Below, in pieces: positions 1-5,331 of a DNA stretch of 34,096 bases. A model generated the notes under the pieces. That model searched no databases and was not told the origin of the DNA. It saw only the letters and a list, made by a program, of their open reading frames with translations. The stretch covers positions 1 through 34,096 of IMG/VR virus record IMGVR_UViG_3300025781_000032; one strand, given 5' to 3'. This DNA comes from a virus. Position 1 is the first letter of the stretch; each line of letters opens with the position of its first letter. The position numbers were made by a program, and so were the translations under genes.

Positions 1-282
1 GCTAAAGTGTATGCAACATTCCAAGATGCCAAAGACAACAGTCAGGCCATGGATGCCAAAACATATCAAGTCAGTACAGCAGTTCCTGTAGGACGTGGTA
101 GCGCATTGGCCGAGTATGCAAATACCAAGTACAACACTGCTACAACTTATGCAGAAACTGTAGTTGGATATGACTTGCCACTAAGCAAGAAAACTGATGT
201 GTATGCCAACTTTGGACGTTTCACACAAACGGCTCAAACAAACGGTACCATATACGGTGCTGGCTTACGTGTAAGATTCTAA
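1..282 (+). CDS. Outer-membrane porin, C-terminal fragment (5' end outside window)
   Basis: The reading frame is open from base 1, so this is the last 93 codons of a longer gene. The residues alternate polar and hydrophobic in beta-hairpin fashion with acidic/aromatic turns, and the protein ends in ...YGAGLRVRF. A C-terminal Phe with alternating hydrophobics is the BAM recognition signature of Gram-negative trimeric porins (Porin_4-type, as in Betaproteobacteria). Known role of the family: passive diffusion of small solutes through the outer membrane. A strong terminator follows directly, so the gene ends its own transcription unit. Phage-borne porins are known from lambdoid phages (Lc/NmpC type), where they replace host porins and alter phage receptors; a similar role here is inference. 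The family call could be refined only with the missing N-terminus. Confidence 0.8.
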   Translation, partial: AKVYATFQDAKDNSQAMDAKTYQVSTAVPVGRGSALAEYANTKYNTATTYAETVVGYDLPLSKKTDVYANFGRFTQTAQTNGTIYGAGLRVRF

Positions 283-305
283 AATAGCGATAGTTTAAGA
301 AAAAC

Positions 306-330
306 AAAAAGGGCCTTAGGGCCCTTTTTT
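306..330 (+). terminator. Rho-independent terminator after porin gene
   Basis: A GGGCC/GGCCC stem with a TTAG loop is flanked by five A on the left and six T on the right, giving a stem of about 10 bp followed by a U-run. It lies 24 bases after the porin stop codon, so it closes the porin transcript. Confidence 0.9.
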
Positions 331-343
331 GTAGGAGTCAAAA

Positions 344-505
344 ATGGGAATATTAGAATTAACAATAGGATCTGTGATAGTGGGATTCTTCACAGTGTTT
401 GGATGGAACTCAGGAAACATAGTGTGGGACCGATACATTGAACCCACACCAGTCGTGCAATCGGCAGATACAGAAGAAGCAAAAGAAAAACGCGAACGTC
501 ACTGA
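344..505 (+). CDS. Small single-pass membrane protein (53 aa), unknown function
   Basis: This 53-codon frame starts with ATG at 344, preceded by AGGAG at 333-337, a well spaced ribosome-binding site. It encodes one hydrophobic segment (about residues 3-21, ending near FGWNSG) followed by a charged tail rich in Glu, Lys and Arg. The expected topology is one transmembrane helix with a cytoplasmic charged tail. It ends TGA at 503-505 and overlaps the 3' end of the convergent gene on the other strand by 7 bases. No family recognised. It follows the porin terminator closely, so its transcript must come from read-through or from an unrecognised promoter. Confidence 0.65.
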   Translation: MGILELTIGSVIVGFFTVFGWNSGNIVWDRYIEPTPVVQSADTEEAKEKRERH

Positions 506-1140
506 GCCATCAATCGGTCAGCAAAGTGTAACAAAGTCTTGTGATGTCTGGTTCCAGTCCAGCGCGGTTTCATCCACGAATAACTCGAATACCAAAACTC
601 TTCGGCCTCGGGATGACATCCTATTAGGCCTAGATTGCCTTGTATGATGGCCATGGGGTCACCATTGGCATAGGTGGCAATGGTTTTATACCGGCCATTT
701 CCCACAAAAGCACATCCATCGTACCAGAACATGCTTTCAGGTTTTCCTTGCCAAGTAATTGGCATTTCCTTTGCATGTGGCCTACGTGTATCAGTTCCGG
801 GACGTTTTAGATACTGTACTGCATCCACACCTTCTAACAGTTTGAAATAGTGTGAACCGGCCCAGTAAGCACCCATACAGATACCTAGATATTTGCCACC
901 TGCATCGACAAACTCGCGTACACGTCGTTGATTGTTTTTGAGCAAAGTCTTGTAAGTATCGGCATCACCAAACCCACCAGGCACTGCAATCATGTCCACA
1001 TTGTCAAAGAAGTTGTCCTCGACTGTGTTTTTACTAAAGATTTTGAAATTGTAGTGATTGCCCAAGGCATGCATTATGCCGTTCGCGCTTTGAACCGAAC
1101 ACTTGGGATCATAGATAAACAGGGCTATTGTGGGCTTCAT
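499..1140 (-). CDS. BPL_N-domain protein (class I glutamine-amidotransferase-like fold)
   Basis: The 213-residue protein has the architecture of the biotin-protein-ligase N-terminal domain (BPL_N), a class I GATase/DJ-1-like fold. Visible elements are VPGGFGDAD near residues 53-61, a nucleophile elbow GICMGAYWAG with Cys88, and CHPEAEE with His176 and Glu178, which would complete a Cys-His-Glu triad. No biotin ligase catalytic domain follows; the length matches the stand-alone domain. Such proteins occur alone in bacteria, with poorly known function. It is one of only two - strand genes here and sits between small membrane-protein genes in a cargo-like region. A late-type motif CATAAATA (plus-strand 1148-1155) lies just upstream and would start transcription within about 2 bases of the ATG. 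Substrate unknown. Confidence 0.75.
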   Translation of the reverse strand: MKPTIALFIYDPKCSVQSANGIMHALGNHYNFKIFSKNTVEDNFFDNVDMIAVPGGFGDADTYKTLLKNNQRRVREFVDAGGKYLGICMGAYWAGSHYFKLLEGVDAVQYLKRPGTDTRRPHAKEMPITWQGKPESMFWYDGCAFVGNGRYKTIATYANGDPMAIIQGNLGLIGCHPEAEEFWYSSYSWMKPRWTGTRHHKTLLHFADRLMAQ

Positions 1141-1147
1141 GTAACAA

Positions 1148-1155
1148 TATTTATG
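1148..1155 (-). promoter_or_regulatory. Possible late-type promoter for the BPL_N gene
   Basis: On the - strand this reads CATAAATA, one base off the T4 late consensus TATAAATA. With T4 spacing, transcription would begin about 2 bases before the ATG at 1140, giving an essentially leaderless message. The motif is short and AT-rich, so it may be chance. Confidence 0.35.
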
Positions 1156-1207
1156 GTACCAAATATTAAGGTTTTGTTATCTCCACAATATGTTTTGTCC
1201 AAAACTA

Positions 1208-1236
1208 TTGACTTGGTCAAGTAAATATCATATAAT
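1208..1236 (+). promoter_or_regulatory. Sigma70-type promoter upstream of gene at 1272
   Basis: TTGACT at 1208-1213 and TATAAT at 1231-1236 are separated by exactly 17 bases. The predicted start is near 1243, leaving a leader of about 29 bases with an AAAGGAAA ribosome-binding site before the ATG at 1272. Confidence 0.85.
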
Positions 1237-1271
1237 AACCTTTTGCGTAATAGATTCAGTAAAGGAAACAC

Positions 1272-1514
1272 ATGGACGTAGACGTAGCAGCATCGGTATT
1301 GGCCGGCAGTATTTTGACCGGTATTGCACTTATTGTGGCAGTTATCACTGTGGTAATAATCAACAATATCATAAGCAAATACTGGAAACCCATCAAGTGG
1401 ATTAGATTTGAAGATGTACCTTTGCATATCATGAGCCAAGAAGAATATGCTAGATCCCTGGAGTCAAACACAGTTGTGGCCAATTCCACAGTGAGCTCGA
1501 CCTCGGTGCAATAA
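1272..1514 (+). CDS. Small membrane protein (80 aa), unknown function
   Basis: Residues about 8-34 are a long stretch of Ala, Val, Ile and Leu (a single transmembrane helix), preceded by an acidic N-terminus MDVDV and followed by a basic KYWKPIKW segment. This predicts an N-out, C-in inner-membrane protein. The last 20 residues are Ser/Thr/Val-rich and probably disordered. Start chosen for the AAAGGAAA ribosome-binding site and the sigma70 promoter at 1208-1236. No family recognised. Together with the 53-residue membrane protein and the porin it makes this end of the window envelope-themed. Short phage membrane proteins are often superinfection-exclusion or host-takeover factors, but nothing here shows that. 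Confidence 0.7.
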   Translation: MDVDVAASVLAGSILTGIALIVAVITVVIINNIISKYWKPIKWIRFEDVPLHIMSQEEYARSLESNTVVANSTVSSTSVQ

Positions 1515-1517
1515 ATA
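1510..1517 (+). promoter_or_regulatory. Late-type promoter motif upstream of candidate RNA
   Basis: AATAAATA overlaps the stop codon of the preceding gene. With T4 late-promoter spacing, transcription would start at about 1523, three bases before the first paired base of the structured region at 1526. That match is the main reason to list it. Confidence 0.4.
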
Positions 1518-1522
1518 AAAGC

Positions 1523-1636
1523 ACAGTCCGGCAAGCCTCTTGACAATGCTCAAATTGTATAGCTGGGATTTACCAGTGAACCCATAGGACGCTATGGGCT
1601 ACGGACATCACGAGGGGGATAACCCCTCAACTCTTT
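1523..1636 (+). ncRNA. Candidate structured small RNA, about 114 nt, multibranched, terminator-ended
   Basis: By eye, a closing stem GTCCG (1526-1530) with CGGAC (1602-1606) encloses three local hairpins: ACAAT/ATTGT (1543-1547 with 1554-1558), CTGG/CCAG (1563-1566 with 1573-1576) and a strong CCCATAG/CTATGGG with loop GACG (1581-1598). It is followed by GAGGGG/CCCCTC (1612-1628) and T-rich CTCTTTTT, a rho-independent terminator. A late-type promoter motif sits at the right distance upstream. I recognise no tRNA, tmRNA, 6S or named riboswitch signature. It could instead be the terminator region of the preceding gene with fortuitous pairing. CCTC at 1536-1539 could pair with the GAGG of the terminator, so an attenuator is another option. 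Confidence 0.45.
1612..1636 (+). terminator. Rho-independent terminator
   Basis: GAGGGG at 1612-1617 pairs with CCCCTC at 1623-1628 around a GATAA loop, followed by AACTCTTTTT. It ends the candidate RNA and insulates the downstream ahpCD unit from upstream transcription. 1637-1702 is AT-rich and shows no gene. Confidence 0.7.
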
Positions 1637-1702
1637 TTGGCAACAATAATTTTTTTCTATTAGCTCCATTAAAAAATATTCAGGCAAAACCTGTAAAATT
1701 GC

Positions 1703-1731
1703 TTGACTTAATTGTTAAATACTATTACAAT
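1703..1731 (+). promoter_or_regulatory. Sigma70-type promoter of the ahpCD unit
   Basis: TTGACT (1703-1708) and TACAAT (1726-1731) with a 17-base spacer. The predicted start, 1738, is the first base of the hairpin at 1738-1753. Confidence 0.85.
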
Positions 1732-1737
1732 AACACA

Positions 1738-1753
1738 TTAGTGGAAACACTAA
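1738..1753 (+). promoter_or_regulatory. 5'-terminal stem-loop of the ahpCD transcript
   Basis: TTAGTG pairs with CACTAA around a GAAA tetraloop (GNRA type). It begins exactly at the predicted transcription start. A 5'-terminal stem-loop of this kind is known to protect bacterial mRNAs (for example ompA) from RNase E/RppH-dependent decay, so a stabilising role is likely. Confidence 0.65.
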
Positions 1754-1786
1754 TAAGTTTTCAAACATCATTCAAAGGAGAAAATT

Positions 1787-2329
1787 ATGAAAACAATCGG
1801 CGATAAATTAACACACTTTGCAGTAACCGGAGTCAAGCCCGGACAACCAGAAGATGCTTTCTTCACTATTGACGAAACCAGTTTCGAAGGTAAGTGGAAA
1901 GTAATCGTGTTTTATCCAAAAGATTTCACATTTGTATGTCCAACCGAAATCGTGGCCTACGATAAACTGAATCAAGATTTTGCGGATCGTGATGCGGTCC
2001 TGCTAACAGGTTCAACTGACAACGAGTTCTGCAAATTGGCATGGCAAAAATCACATGAAGACTTGATCAAGATCACACACAATCAGTTTGCTGATACACA
2101 ACGTGGTGAATTGAGTCTTGCTGAACAACTGGGTGTATTTTATGCTCCAGCAGGTGCCGCACTACGTGCCACATTCATTGTTGATCCAGACAACACAATC
2201 CAACACGTTACAGTAAACAACTTGGATGTGGGTCGTAGCCCAGAAGAAACATTGCGTATTCTTGACGCATTGCAAACTGGCGAACTGTGTGCATGTAACC
2301 GTACAGTCGGTGGCGCTACATTAGGTTAA
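1787..2329 (+). CDS. ahpC: Alkyl hydroperoxide reductase AhpC (2-Cys peroxiredoxin)
   Basis: Peroxiredoxin of 180 residues that reduces H2O2 and organic peroxides in the cytoplasm. The peroxidatic site is FTFVCPTE with Cys51. The C-terminus carries ELCACNR with Cys168 and Cys170, the extra-cysteine arrangement seen in mycobacterial-type AhpC, which works with AhpD rather than AhpF. The conserved VFYPKDFTFVCP and GVFYAPAGAALRATFIVD stretches are intact, so the enzyme looks functional. Start chosen for the strong AAAGGAG ribosome-binding site at 1776-1782. ahpD follows after 13 bases in the same transcript. The pair sits between two terminators under its own sigma70 promoter, the layout of an independently expressed phage cargo gene (moron). 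Confidence 0.95.
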   Translation: MKTIGDKLTHFAVTGVKPGQPEDAFFTIDETSFEGKWKVIVFYPKDFTFVCPTEIVAYDKLNQDFADRDAVLLTGSTDNEFCKLAWQKSHEDLIKITHNQFADTQRGELSLAEQLGVFYAPAGAALRATFIVDPDNTIQHVTVNNLDVGRSPEETLRILDALQTGELCACNRTVGGATLG

Positions 2330-2342
2330 TCAGGAGACACAA

Positions 2343-2849
2343 ATGAGCTTTATTGAATCAGTAAAAGGTGCATTGCCTGACTATGCCAAAGACACCAAAC
2401 TAAACATGGATGCAGTACTGCTTCGTAGCTCACTGGATCCAGATGTGGCCATGGGATGTGCAGTAGCCGCCTTGGCCGCAACCGGCAATGGCAAATTGCT
2501 ATCGGTACTGTTGGCTGACGCTCCGGTGTTTGCTGACAGCGCAATGACAGCGGCGTCAATCATGGCCCAAAACAACGTTTGGTATCCTTACGTTGAAATG
2601 GCCGATGATGCCGGCCTTGCAGGATTGCCAGCAGGATTGCGTATGAATGCTATTGCCACACATGGTGGAACAACCAAGAGCAATTTTGAAGCATTTAGCC
2701 TTGCGGCAAGCATTGTGGGCAAGTGTCACTTCTGTGTTAAAGCTCATTACGAAACACTCAAGAAGGAAGGCTACACAGTAGAACAACTTCGTGACATTGG
2801 TCGTATTGCCGCAGTGATCAACTCGGCAGCAAAAGTTTTGAACAGTTGA
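2343..2849 (+). CDS. ahpD: Alkyl hydroperoxidase AhpD (CxxC adaptor for AhpC)
   Basis: AhpD of 168 residues, an all-helical disulfide reductase that regenerates AhpC and takes electrons from lipoylated dihydrolipoamide acyltransferase and lipoamide dehydrogenase. The active site is GKCHFCVKAH: Cys128, Cys131 and His135, with Glu116 twelve residues before the first Cys. This spacing matches Glu118/Cys130/Cys133/His137 of the M. tuberculosis enzyme. The proton-relay set is therefore complete. It follows ahpC with CAGGAGACAA as ribosome-binding site. Since no lipoamide dehydrogenase is seen here, the host would supply the reductant. A terminator follows 20 bases after the stop codon. Confidence 0.93.
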   Translation: MSFIESVKGALPDYAKDTKLNMDAVLLRSSLDPDVAMGCAVAALAATGNGKLLSVLLADAPVFADSAMTAASIMAQNNVWYPYVEMADDAGLAGLPAGLRMNAIATHGGTTKSNFEAFSLAASIVGKCHFCVKAHYETLKKEGYTVEQLRDIGRIAAVINSAAKVLNS

Positions 2850-2869
2850 TCTGTTTTGGTAAAACTTGG

Positions 2870-2893
2870 GCCCACTTTGGTGGGCTTTCTTTT
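2870..2893 (+). terminator. Rho-independent terminator of ahpCD
   Basis: GCCCAC (2870-2875) pairs with GTGGGC (2880-2885) around TTTG, followed by TTTCTTTT. It overlaps by two bases the -35 element of the next promoter, a compact junction. Confidence 0.85.
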
Positions 2894-2920
2894 GACTTTG
2901 TGTTGCATATCTGCTACAAT
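2892..2920 (+). promoter_or_regulatory. Sigma70-type promoter giving a leaderless transcript
   Basis: TTGACT (2892-2897), 17-base spacer, TACAAT (2915-2920). The predicted start is 2927, which is the A of the ATG of the next gene. No ribosome-binding site is present in the 6 bases between. Confidence 0.8.
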
Positions 2921-2926
2921 TAACAC

Positions 2927-3319
2927 ATGAGTTATTATCCCACCGGCAATGTTGTTATAAACACAGGAGGCACATGTGCTTCACAATATACATATAATCC
3001 ATATACCACATCGGGGTTTGGCAATTTGAATTGGACTGTACCTTCCGGTGGACTCACTTATGCCTCAACTGGTGCTGCGGTTACCACACTCACTTCAGAT
3101 CTTAAATTAAACAAAGATGCTGATATCAAATTTGGAGACGTAAGTCTAATGGAGACCTTGAGAGAAATACAATCACAATTGGGCATACTGACCCCCGATC
3201 CCGAACTTGAAGCCGAATTTGAAGAGCTTAGGGCCTGTGCCGAAGAGTACCAACGACTGCGCCAAAAGTTCCTGGAACAGAAACGAGTCTGGGACACACT
3301 CAAGCGGCAAAACATTTGA
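2927..3319 (+). CDS. Conserved phage protein with C-terminal coiled coil, unknown function
   Basis: 130 residues. The first ~55 are Gly/Ser/Thr/Tyr-rich and probably unstructured. The C-terminal ~70 (DADIKFGDVSLMETLREIQ, then PDPELEAEFEELRACAEEYQ onward) are strongly helical and heptad-like, typical of a dimeric coiled coil. From memory, similar C-terminal segments (ELE.EFEEL....YR.L...L.EQ..MWDTLK) are common in T4-like phages of aquatic bacteria, where the function is unknown; this needs a database check. The message appears leaderless, with its ATG at the predicted start of the promoter at 2892-2920. Its 3' end overlaps the promoter of the next unit. Confidence 0.75.
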   Translation: MSYYPTGNVVINTGGTCASQYTYNPYTTSGFGNLNWTVPSGGLTYASTGAAVTTLTSDLKLNKDADIKFGDVSLMETLREIQSQLGILTPDPELEAEFEELRACAEEYQRLRQKFLEQKRVWDTLKRQNI

Positions 3320-3344
3320 CACCAAATGACATTTGTAGTATAAT
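3316..3344 (+). promoter_or_regulatory. Perfect-consensus sigma70 promoter for the four-paralog unit
   Basis: TTGACA (3316-3321), 17-base spacer, TATAAT (3339-3344): both hexamers match consensus exactly. The predicted start is 3351, only 12 bases before the ATG at 3363, and no ribosome-binding site is visible in that leader. Confidence 0.9.
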
Positions 3345-3362
3345 ATAACTATCTTAACTCAA

Positions 3363-3548
3363 ATGGATTGTATGACAGTTGTAACTATTGAAGGTGCTGA
3401 TCGAGCCTTGGATGCTGGTACTTGGCTTTTAATGCAAAACATTGATTATGAAATTGATCTTGATTCTGGGTTGGCGCCAAATCCTAGATATTGTTTTCGA
3501 TTTTCTGATCCCGAAGAGGCAATACATTTTAAATTGAAATGGCTATAA
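3363..3548 (+). CDS. Small FxLKW-family protein, paralog 1 of 4 (61 aa)
   Basis: First of four adjacent small proteins sharing a C-terminal signature. Here it reads CFRFSDPEEAIHFKLKW, that is F.F....(D/E)A..F.LKW. The pattern is consistent with a beta strand then a helix, as in a small alpha/beta fold. The start could be 3363 or the internal ATG at 3372; neither has a ribosome-binding site. The stop overlaps the next gene's ATG region by 10 bases, so the unit is likely translationally coupled. Function unknown. Such short acidic proteins driven by a consensus promoter are typical of phage early host-takeover genes, but this is inference. Confidence 0.7.
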   Translation: MDCMTVVTIEGADRALDAGTWLLMQNIDYEIDLDSGLAPNPRYCFRFSDPEEAIHFKLKWL

Positions 3549-3763
3549 CTGTACAAGTACCCTGGCAAACACCTTATAACAACGATCGGGCCTGGAACGA
3601 ACTGCTGGCCTGGACCATGGAACAATTTGGCCTGCCCAACACCGACCGTTATCATTGGCGTGCCTCAGAAGGCTACATGGAATTTGTATTTCGGGACGAG
3701 CACGATGCACTCATGTTCCAACTGTATTGTGGATACAGTGAACGAATGGTTGCCGAGATCTAG
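3539..3763 (+). CDS. Small FxLKW-family protein, paralog 2 of 4 (74 aa)
   Basis: 74 residues, rich in Trp and Tyr (WQTPYNNDRAWNELLAWTMEQF at the N-terminal half). The C-terminal half carries YMEFVFRDEHDALMFQLYCG, the same F.F....DA..F.L pattern as its neighbours, with the LKW ending replaced by LYCGYSERMVAEI. Its ATG overlaps the end of paralog 1 by 10 bases in another frame, so coupled translation is likely. Function unknown. It is not a broken part of a larger gene: each frame has its own start, stop and complete signature. Confidence 0.7.
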   Translation: MAITVQVPWQTPYNNDRAWNELLAWTMEQFGLPNTDRYHWRASEGYMEFVFRDEHDALMFQLYCGYSERMVAEI

Positions 3764-3768
3764 ACCGT

Positions 3769-4029
3769 ATGCTTGTACGGACACCACTACACGAATTCAG
3801 CATGGGCGACAACGACGATCCCGATATCTATGTTGCAGCTCCCATATATGAATGGCAACAGACCGAAGCTGGCCAATGGTGCATGGAGAACTGCGAGCCC
3901 AACTCCATCACTTATCAATACGGAGCCAATCCCTACAACTTTGGTTATCGTGTGGTCATATCTGGCATGCTACGAGAAGATCTTGCTACATATTTTAATC
4001 TAAAGTACAAGAAATTTGGAAAAAGTTGA
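3769..4029 (+). CDS. Small FxLKW-family protein, paralog 3 of 4 (86 aa)
   Basis: 86 residues, 5 bases after paralog 2. The first third is acidic (MGDNDDPDIY). The end reads YRVVISGMLREDLATYFNLKYKKFGKS, a diverged version of the shared signature with a basic tail. There are two candidate starts: 3769, and an internal ATG at codon 12 (about 3802). Neither has a strong ribosome-binding site. Another frame (3773-4003) is open across the same DNA but lacks the signature and is a shadow. Function unknown. Confidence 0.65.
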   Translation: MLVRTPLHEFSMGDNDDPDIYVAAPIYEWQQTEAGQWCMENCEPNSITYQYGANPYNFGYRVVISGMLREDLATYFNLKYKKFGKS

Positions 4030-4243
4030 AGCATGGCCCCCGCCCGAATGGCCCAGCGTAACGATATTTTGGGACGACATACTGGAGGGGCCCTGCTATC
4101 CCATCAGAGAAATATTGCAGTGGATTGATGATGCGCCCGGTGACAACTACCATTTGAGCGGGCTTGATGACGCACGGGGCTTTGATTTTAGGTTCCAAAA
4201 CCCACAAGATGCCACCTATTTCCGCTTGAAATGGTCAATTTGA
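4016..4243 (+). CDS. Small FxLKW-family protein, paralog 4 of 4 (75 aa, TTG start)
   Basis: 75 residues ending FDFRFQNPQDATYFRLKWSI, the clearest copy of the F.F....DA..F.LKW signature. The mid-region WPSVTIFWDDILEGPCYP and REILQWIDDAPGDNYHLSG resembles the WNELLAWTMEQF/DRYHWR part of paralog 2. The only start I can offer upstream of the conserved part is TTG at 4016, overlapping paralog 3 by 14 bases; there is no ATG in frame before the motif. Translation probably depends on coupling. The stop overlaps the -35 element of the next promoter. Function unknown. Confidence 0.62.
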   Translation: MEKVEAWPPPEWPSVTIFWDDILEGPCYPIREILQWIDDAPGDNYHLSGLDDARGFDFRFQNPQDATYFRLKWSI

Positions 4244-4268
4244 CCATGAATGACAATTGTGTTATAAT
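4240..4268 (+). promoter_or_regulatory. Sigma70-type promoter for gene at 4300
   Basis: TTGACC (4240-4245), 17-base spacer, TATAAT (4263-4268). Predicted start near 4275, with a 25-base AT-rich leader without a clear ribosome-binding site. Confidence 0.85.
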
Positions 4269-4299
4269 ATAGTTATTGTAAACTCTGTTAAATAGTATT

Positions 4300-4674
4300 A
4301 TGGATGATTTGATTACATTCTTTGTATTGTGTTGCATTGGCTGGGCGCTTGGACGTTTCCTATTAGGTGTTGTAAATTCACAACAGGATGATATTAGAGA
4401 CGAGCTTAAAGCACATATTTCCAAAATCCTACATCGTGTAGAAGCCATCAAAGAACAAGACACTCATTATTGGTTTGATCTTGACAACGGACAGTTTCTT
4501 GCACAAGGTAGGACCTTTGATGAAGTCATTGAACATTTAAAATCGCGTTTTCCCGATCACTTGTTTTGTTTGCATTTTGACAACGAAGATCACTTGGTGG
4601 CCGCAGTTACCAAATGGCAAGTGGAAAAAATTGACGAAGAAAAAGTCATCGAAGTCGCTAGAAATATTCAATAA
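4300..4674 (+). CDS. Membrane-anchored protein (124 aa), unknown function
   Basis: One N-terminal hydrophobic helix (about residues 4-26, FFVLCCIGWALGRFLLGVV) is followed by a charged helical linker and a soluble domain of about 75 residues: HYWFDLDNGQFLAQGRTFDEV, FPDHLFCLHFDNEDHLVAA. The soluble part (strand, turn, helix over a phrase like FDEVIEHLKSRFPDH) resembles small alpha/beta domains common in T4-like phage genomes. Its own sigma70 promoter lies at 4240-4268. No family assigned. The expected topology is N-out with the domain in the cytoplasm. Confidence 0.7.
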   Translation: MDDLITFFVLCCIGWALGRFLLGVVNSQQDDIRDELKAHISKILHRVEAIKEQDTHYWFDLDNGQFLAQGRTFDEVIEHLKSRFPDHLFCLHFDNEDHLVAAVTKWQVEKIDEEKVIEVARNIQ

Positions 4675-4681
4675 TTTACTG

Positions 4682-4687
4682 TATAAT
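4682..4687 (+). promoter_or_regulatory. -10 element just upstream of ATG at 4694
   Basis: TATAAT ends seven bases before the ATG, so transcription would start on the start codon, as for the genes at 2927 and 20012. The -35 position (4659-4664, TAGAAA) is poor, so activity is uncertain. Confidence 0.45.
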
Positions 4688-4693
4688 CAAACC

Positions 4694-5086
4694 ATGTCTA
4701 TGCACCTCCATCACCCCAGTCTTAGTCTCAACGGTAAAAAACGCGGCAAGGTGAAATTCCGTAATGCCGAAGAAGCACAACGTGCACGTCAACTTGATGC
4801 TGACTGGCAGGCTCTCAAGAAAAAGTACGAGGTAGAAGAAAAGTCTCGTCAAACTCGTAGAATGCAGGCCGAGACACTTACTTACACCTTGACTGCTCCT
4901 CCGGGTCGTGTCACTGCCAAACACATTCCCAGTCTAGACACTGGTCATACCGGCGCAGTTAGAGCCAAAGAAATTCCACAGTACACAGGTACCAAGATTA
5001 TCGGTATTGGTACCATGCACAAGTCAAATGCAGTACCAATTTTTAGTGATGAACAAGCAGTTGACATCAGCCGAATGAGGAGATAA
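4694..5086 (+). CDS. Conserved basic phage protein (130 aa), unknown function
   Basis: Starts [19 protein letters not shown] and continues with a long charged helix ([18 protein letters not shown]...[10 protein letters not shown]) and a less structured C-terminal half containing [21 protein letters not shown] place the start at 4694 rather than at an upstream in-frame ATG at 4577. The upstream codons lie inside the preceding gene, and homologous proteins in T4-like phages of aquatic bacteria begin, as I recall, at the MxxHHPSL motif. The message would be leaderless. The gene lies 13 bases before infA. Function unknown; basic composition and the helix suggest binding to nucleic acid or to another protein. 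Confidence 0.7.
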   Translation: MSMHLHHPSLSLNGKKRGKVKFRNAEEAQRARQLDADWQALKKKYEVEEKSRQTRRMQAETLTYTLTAPPGRVTAKHIPSLDTGHTGAVRAKEIPQYTGTKIIGIGTMHKSNAVPIFSDEQAVDISRMRR

Positions 5087-5099
5087 CAAAGAAGGAAAA

Positions 5100-5324
5100 A
5101 TGGCCAAAGAAGATATAATACGATTGAGTGGTGTTGTGGAAGAAGTCTTGCCCAACGCCATGTTTAGAGTAATACTAGACAACGAGCAAAAGACCAAAAT
5201 TACTGCCACCATAGGCGGTAAATTAAGACAGAATAATATACGCATATTACTAGGTGATCGTGTGGATGTTGAAATGAGTCCATACGATCTCACACGAGGG
5301 CGAGTAGTGTATAGAAGTAAATAA
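5100..5324 (+). CDS. infA: Translation initiation factor IF-1
   Basis: 74 residues, collinear with bacterial IF-1 (E. coli 72 residues). Conserved segments are [44 protein letters not shown] and [16 protein letters not shown], nearly motif for motif the OB fold of IF-1. IF-1 binds the ribosomal A site next to the 30S decoding centre and helps IF-2 and IF-3 select initiator tRNA. The ribosome-contacting basic residues (KLRQN..R) are retained, so it is probably active. GAAGGAAAA precedes the ATG. Phage IF-1 has been reported in very large phages. The strings of leaderless or weakly led messages nearby give a possible reason for carrying one, but that link is inference. Confidence 0.93.
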   Translation: MAKEDIIRLSGVVEEVLPNAMFRVILDNEQKTKITATIGGKLRQNNIRILLGDRVDVEMSPYDLTRGRVVYRSK

Positions 5325-5327
5325 ATA
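5320..5327 (+). promoter_or_regulatory. Late-type promoter motif before sod
   Basis: AATAAATA overlaps the end of infA. By T4 spacing the start would fall at about 5333, on the ATG at 5332, so either the message is leaderless or the motif is not used. Confidence 0.35.
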
Positions 5328-5331
5328 CACT

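Noticed and set aside
438-647. 69-codon + strand frame
   Set aside because: It shadows the small membrane-protein gene and the antisense end of the BPL_N gene; no ribosome-binding site.
928-1224. 98-codon + strand frame across the BPL_N gene and its upstream region
   Set aside because: It is antisense to a gene with intact catalytic motifs and runs into the promoter at 1208.
1540-1568. TTGACA inside the candidate RNA as a promoter
   Set aside because: No -10 element at a suitable distance.
1594-1806. 70-codon frame between the gene at 1272 and ahpC
   Set aside because: It spans a terminator, a promoter and a 5' hairpin and has no ribosome-binding site.
3363-4243. Four short frames as one broken gene (frameshifts)
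   Set aside because: Each has its own start, stop and repeated C-terminal signature, so they are complete paralogs.
4577-4693. Longer N-terminus for the gene at 4694
   Set aside because: The extra codons lie inside the upstream gene in another frame and are low in protein-like pattern; a -10 lies just before 4694.
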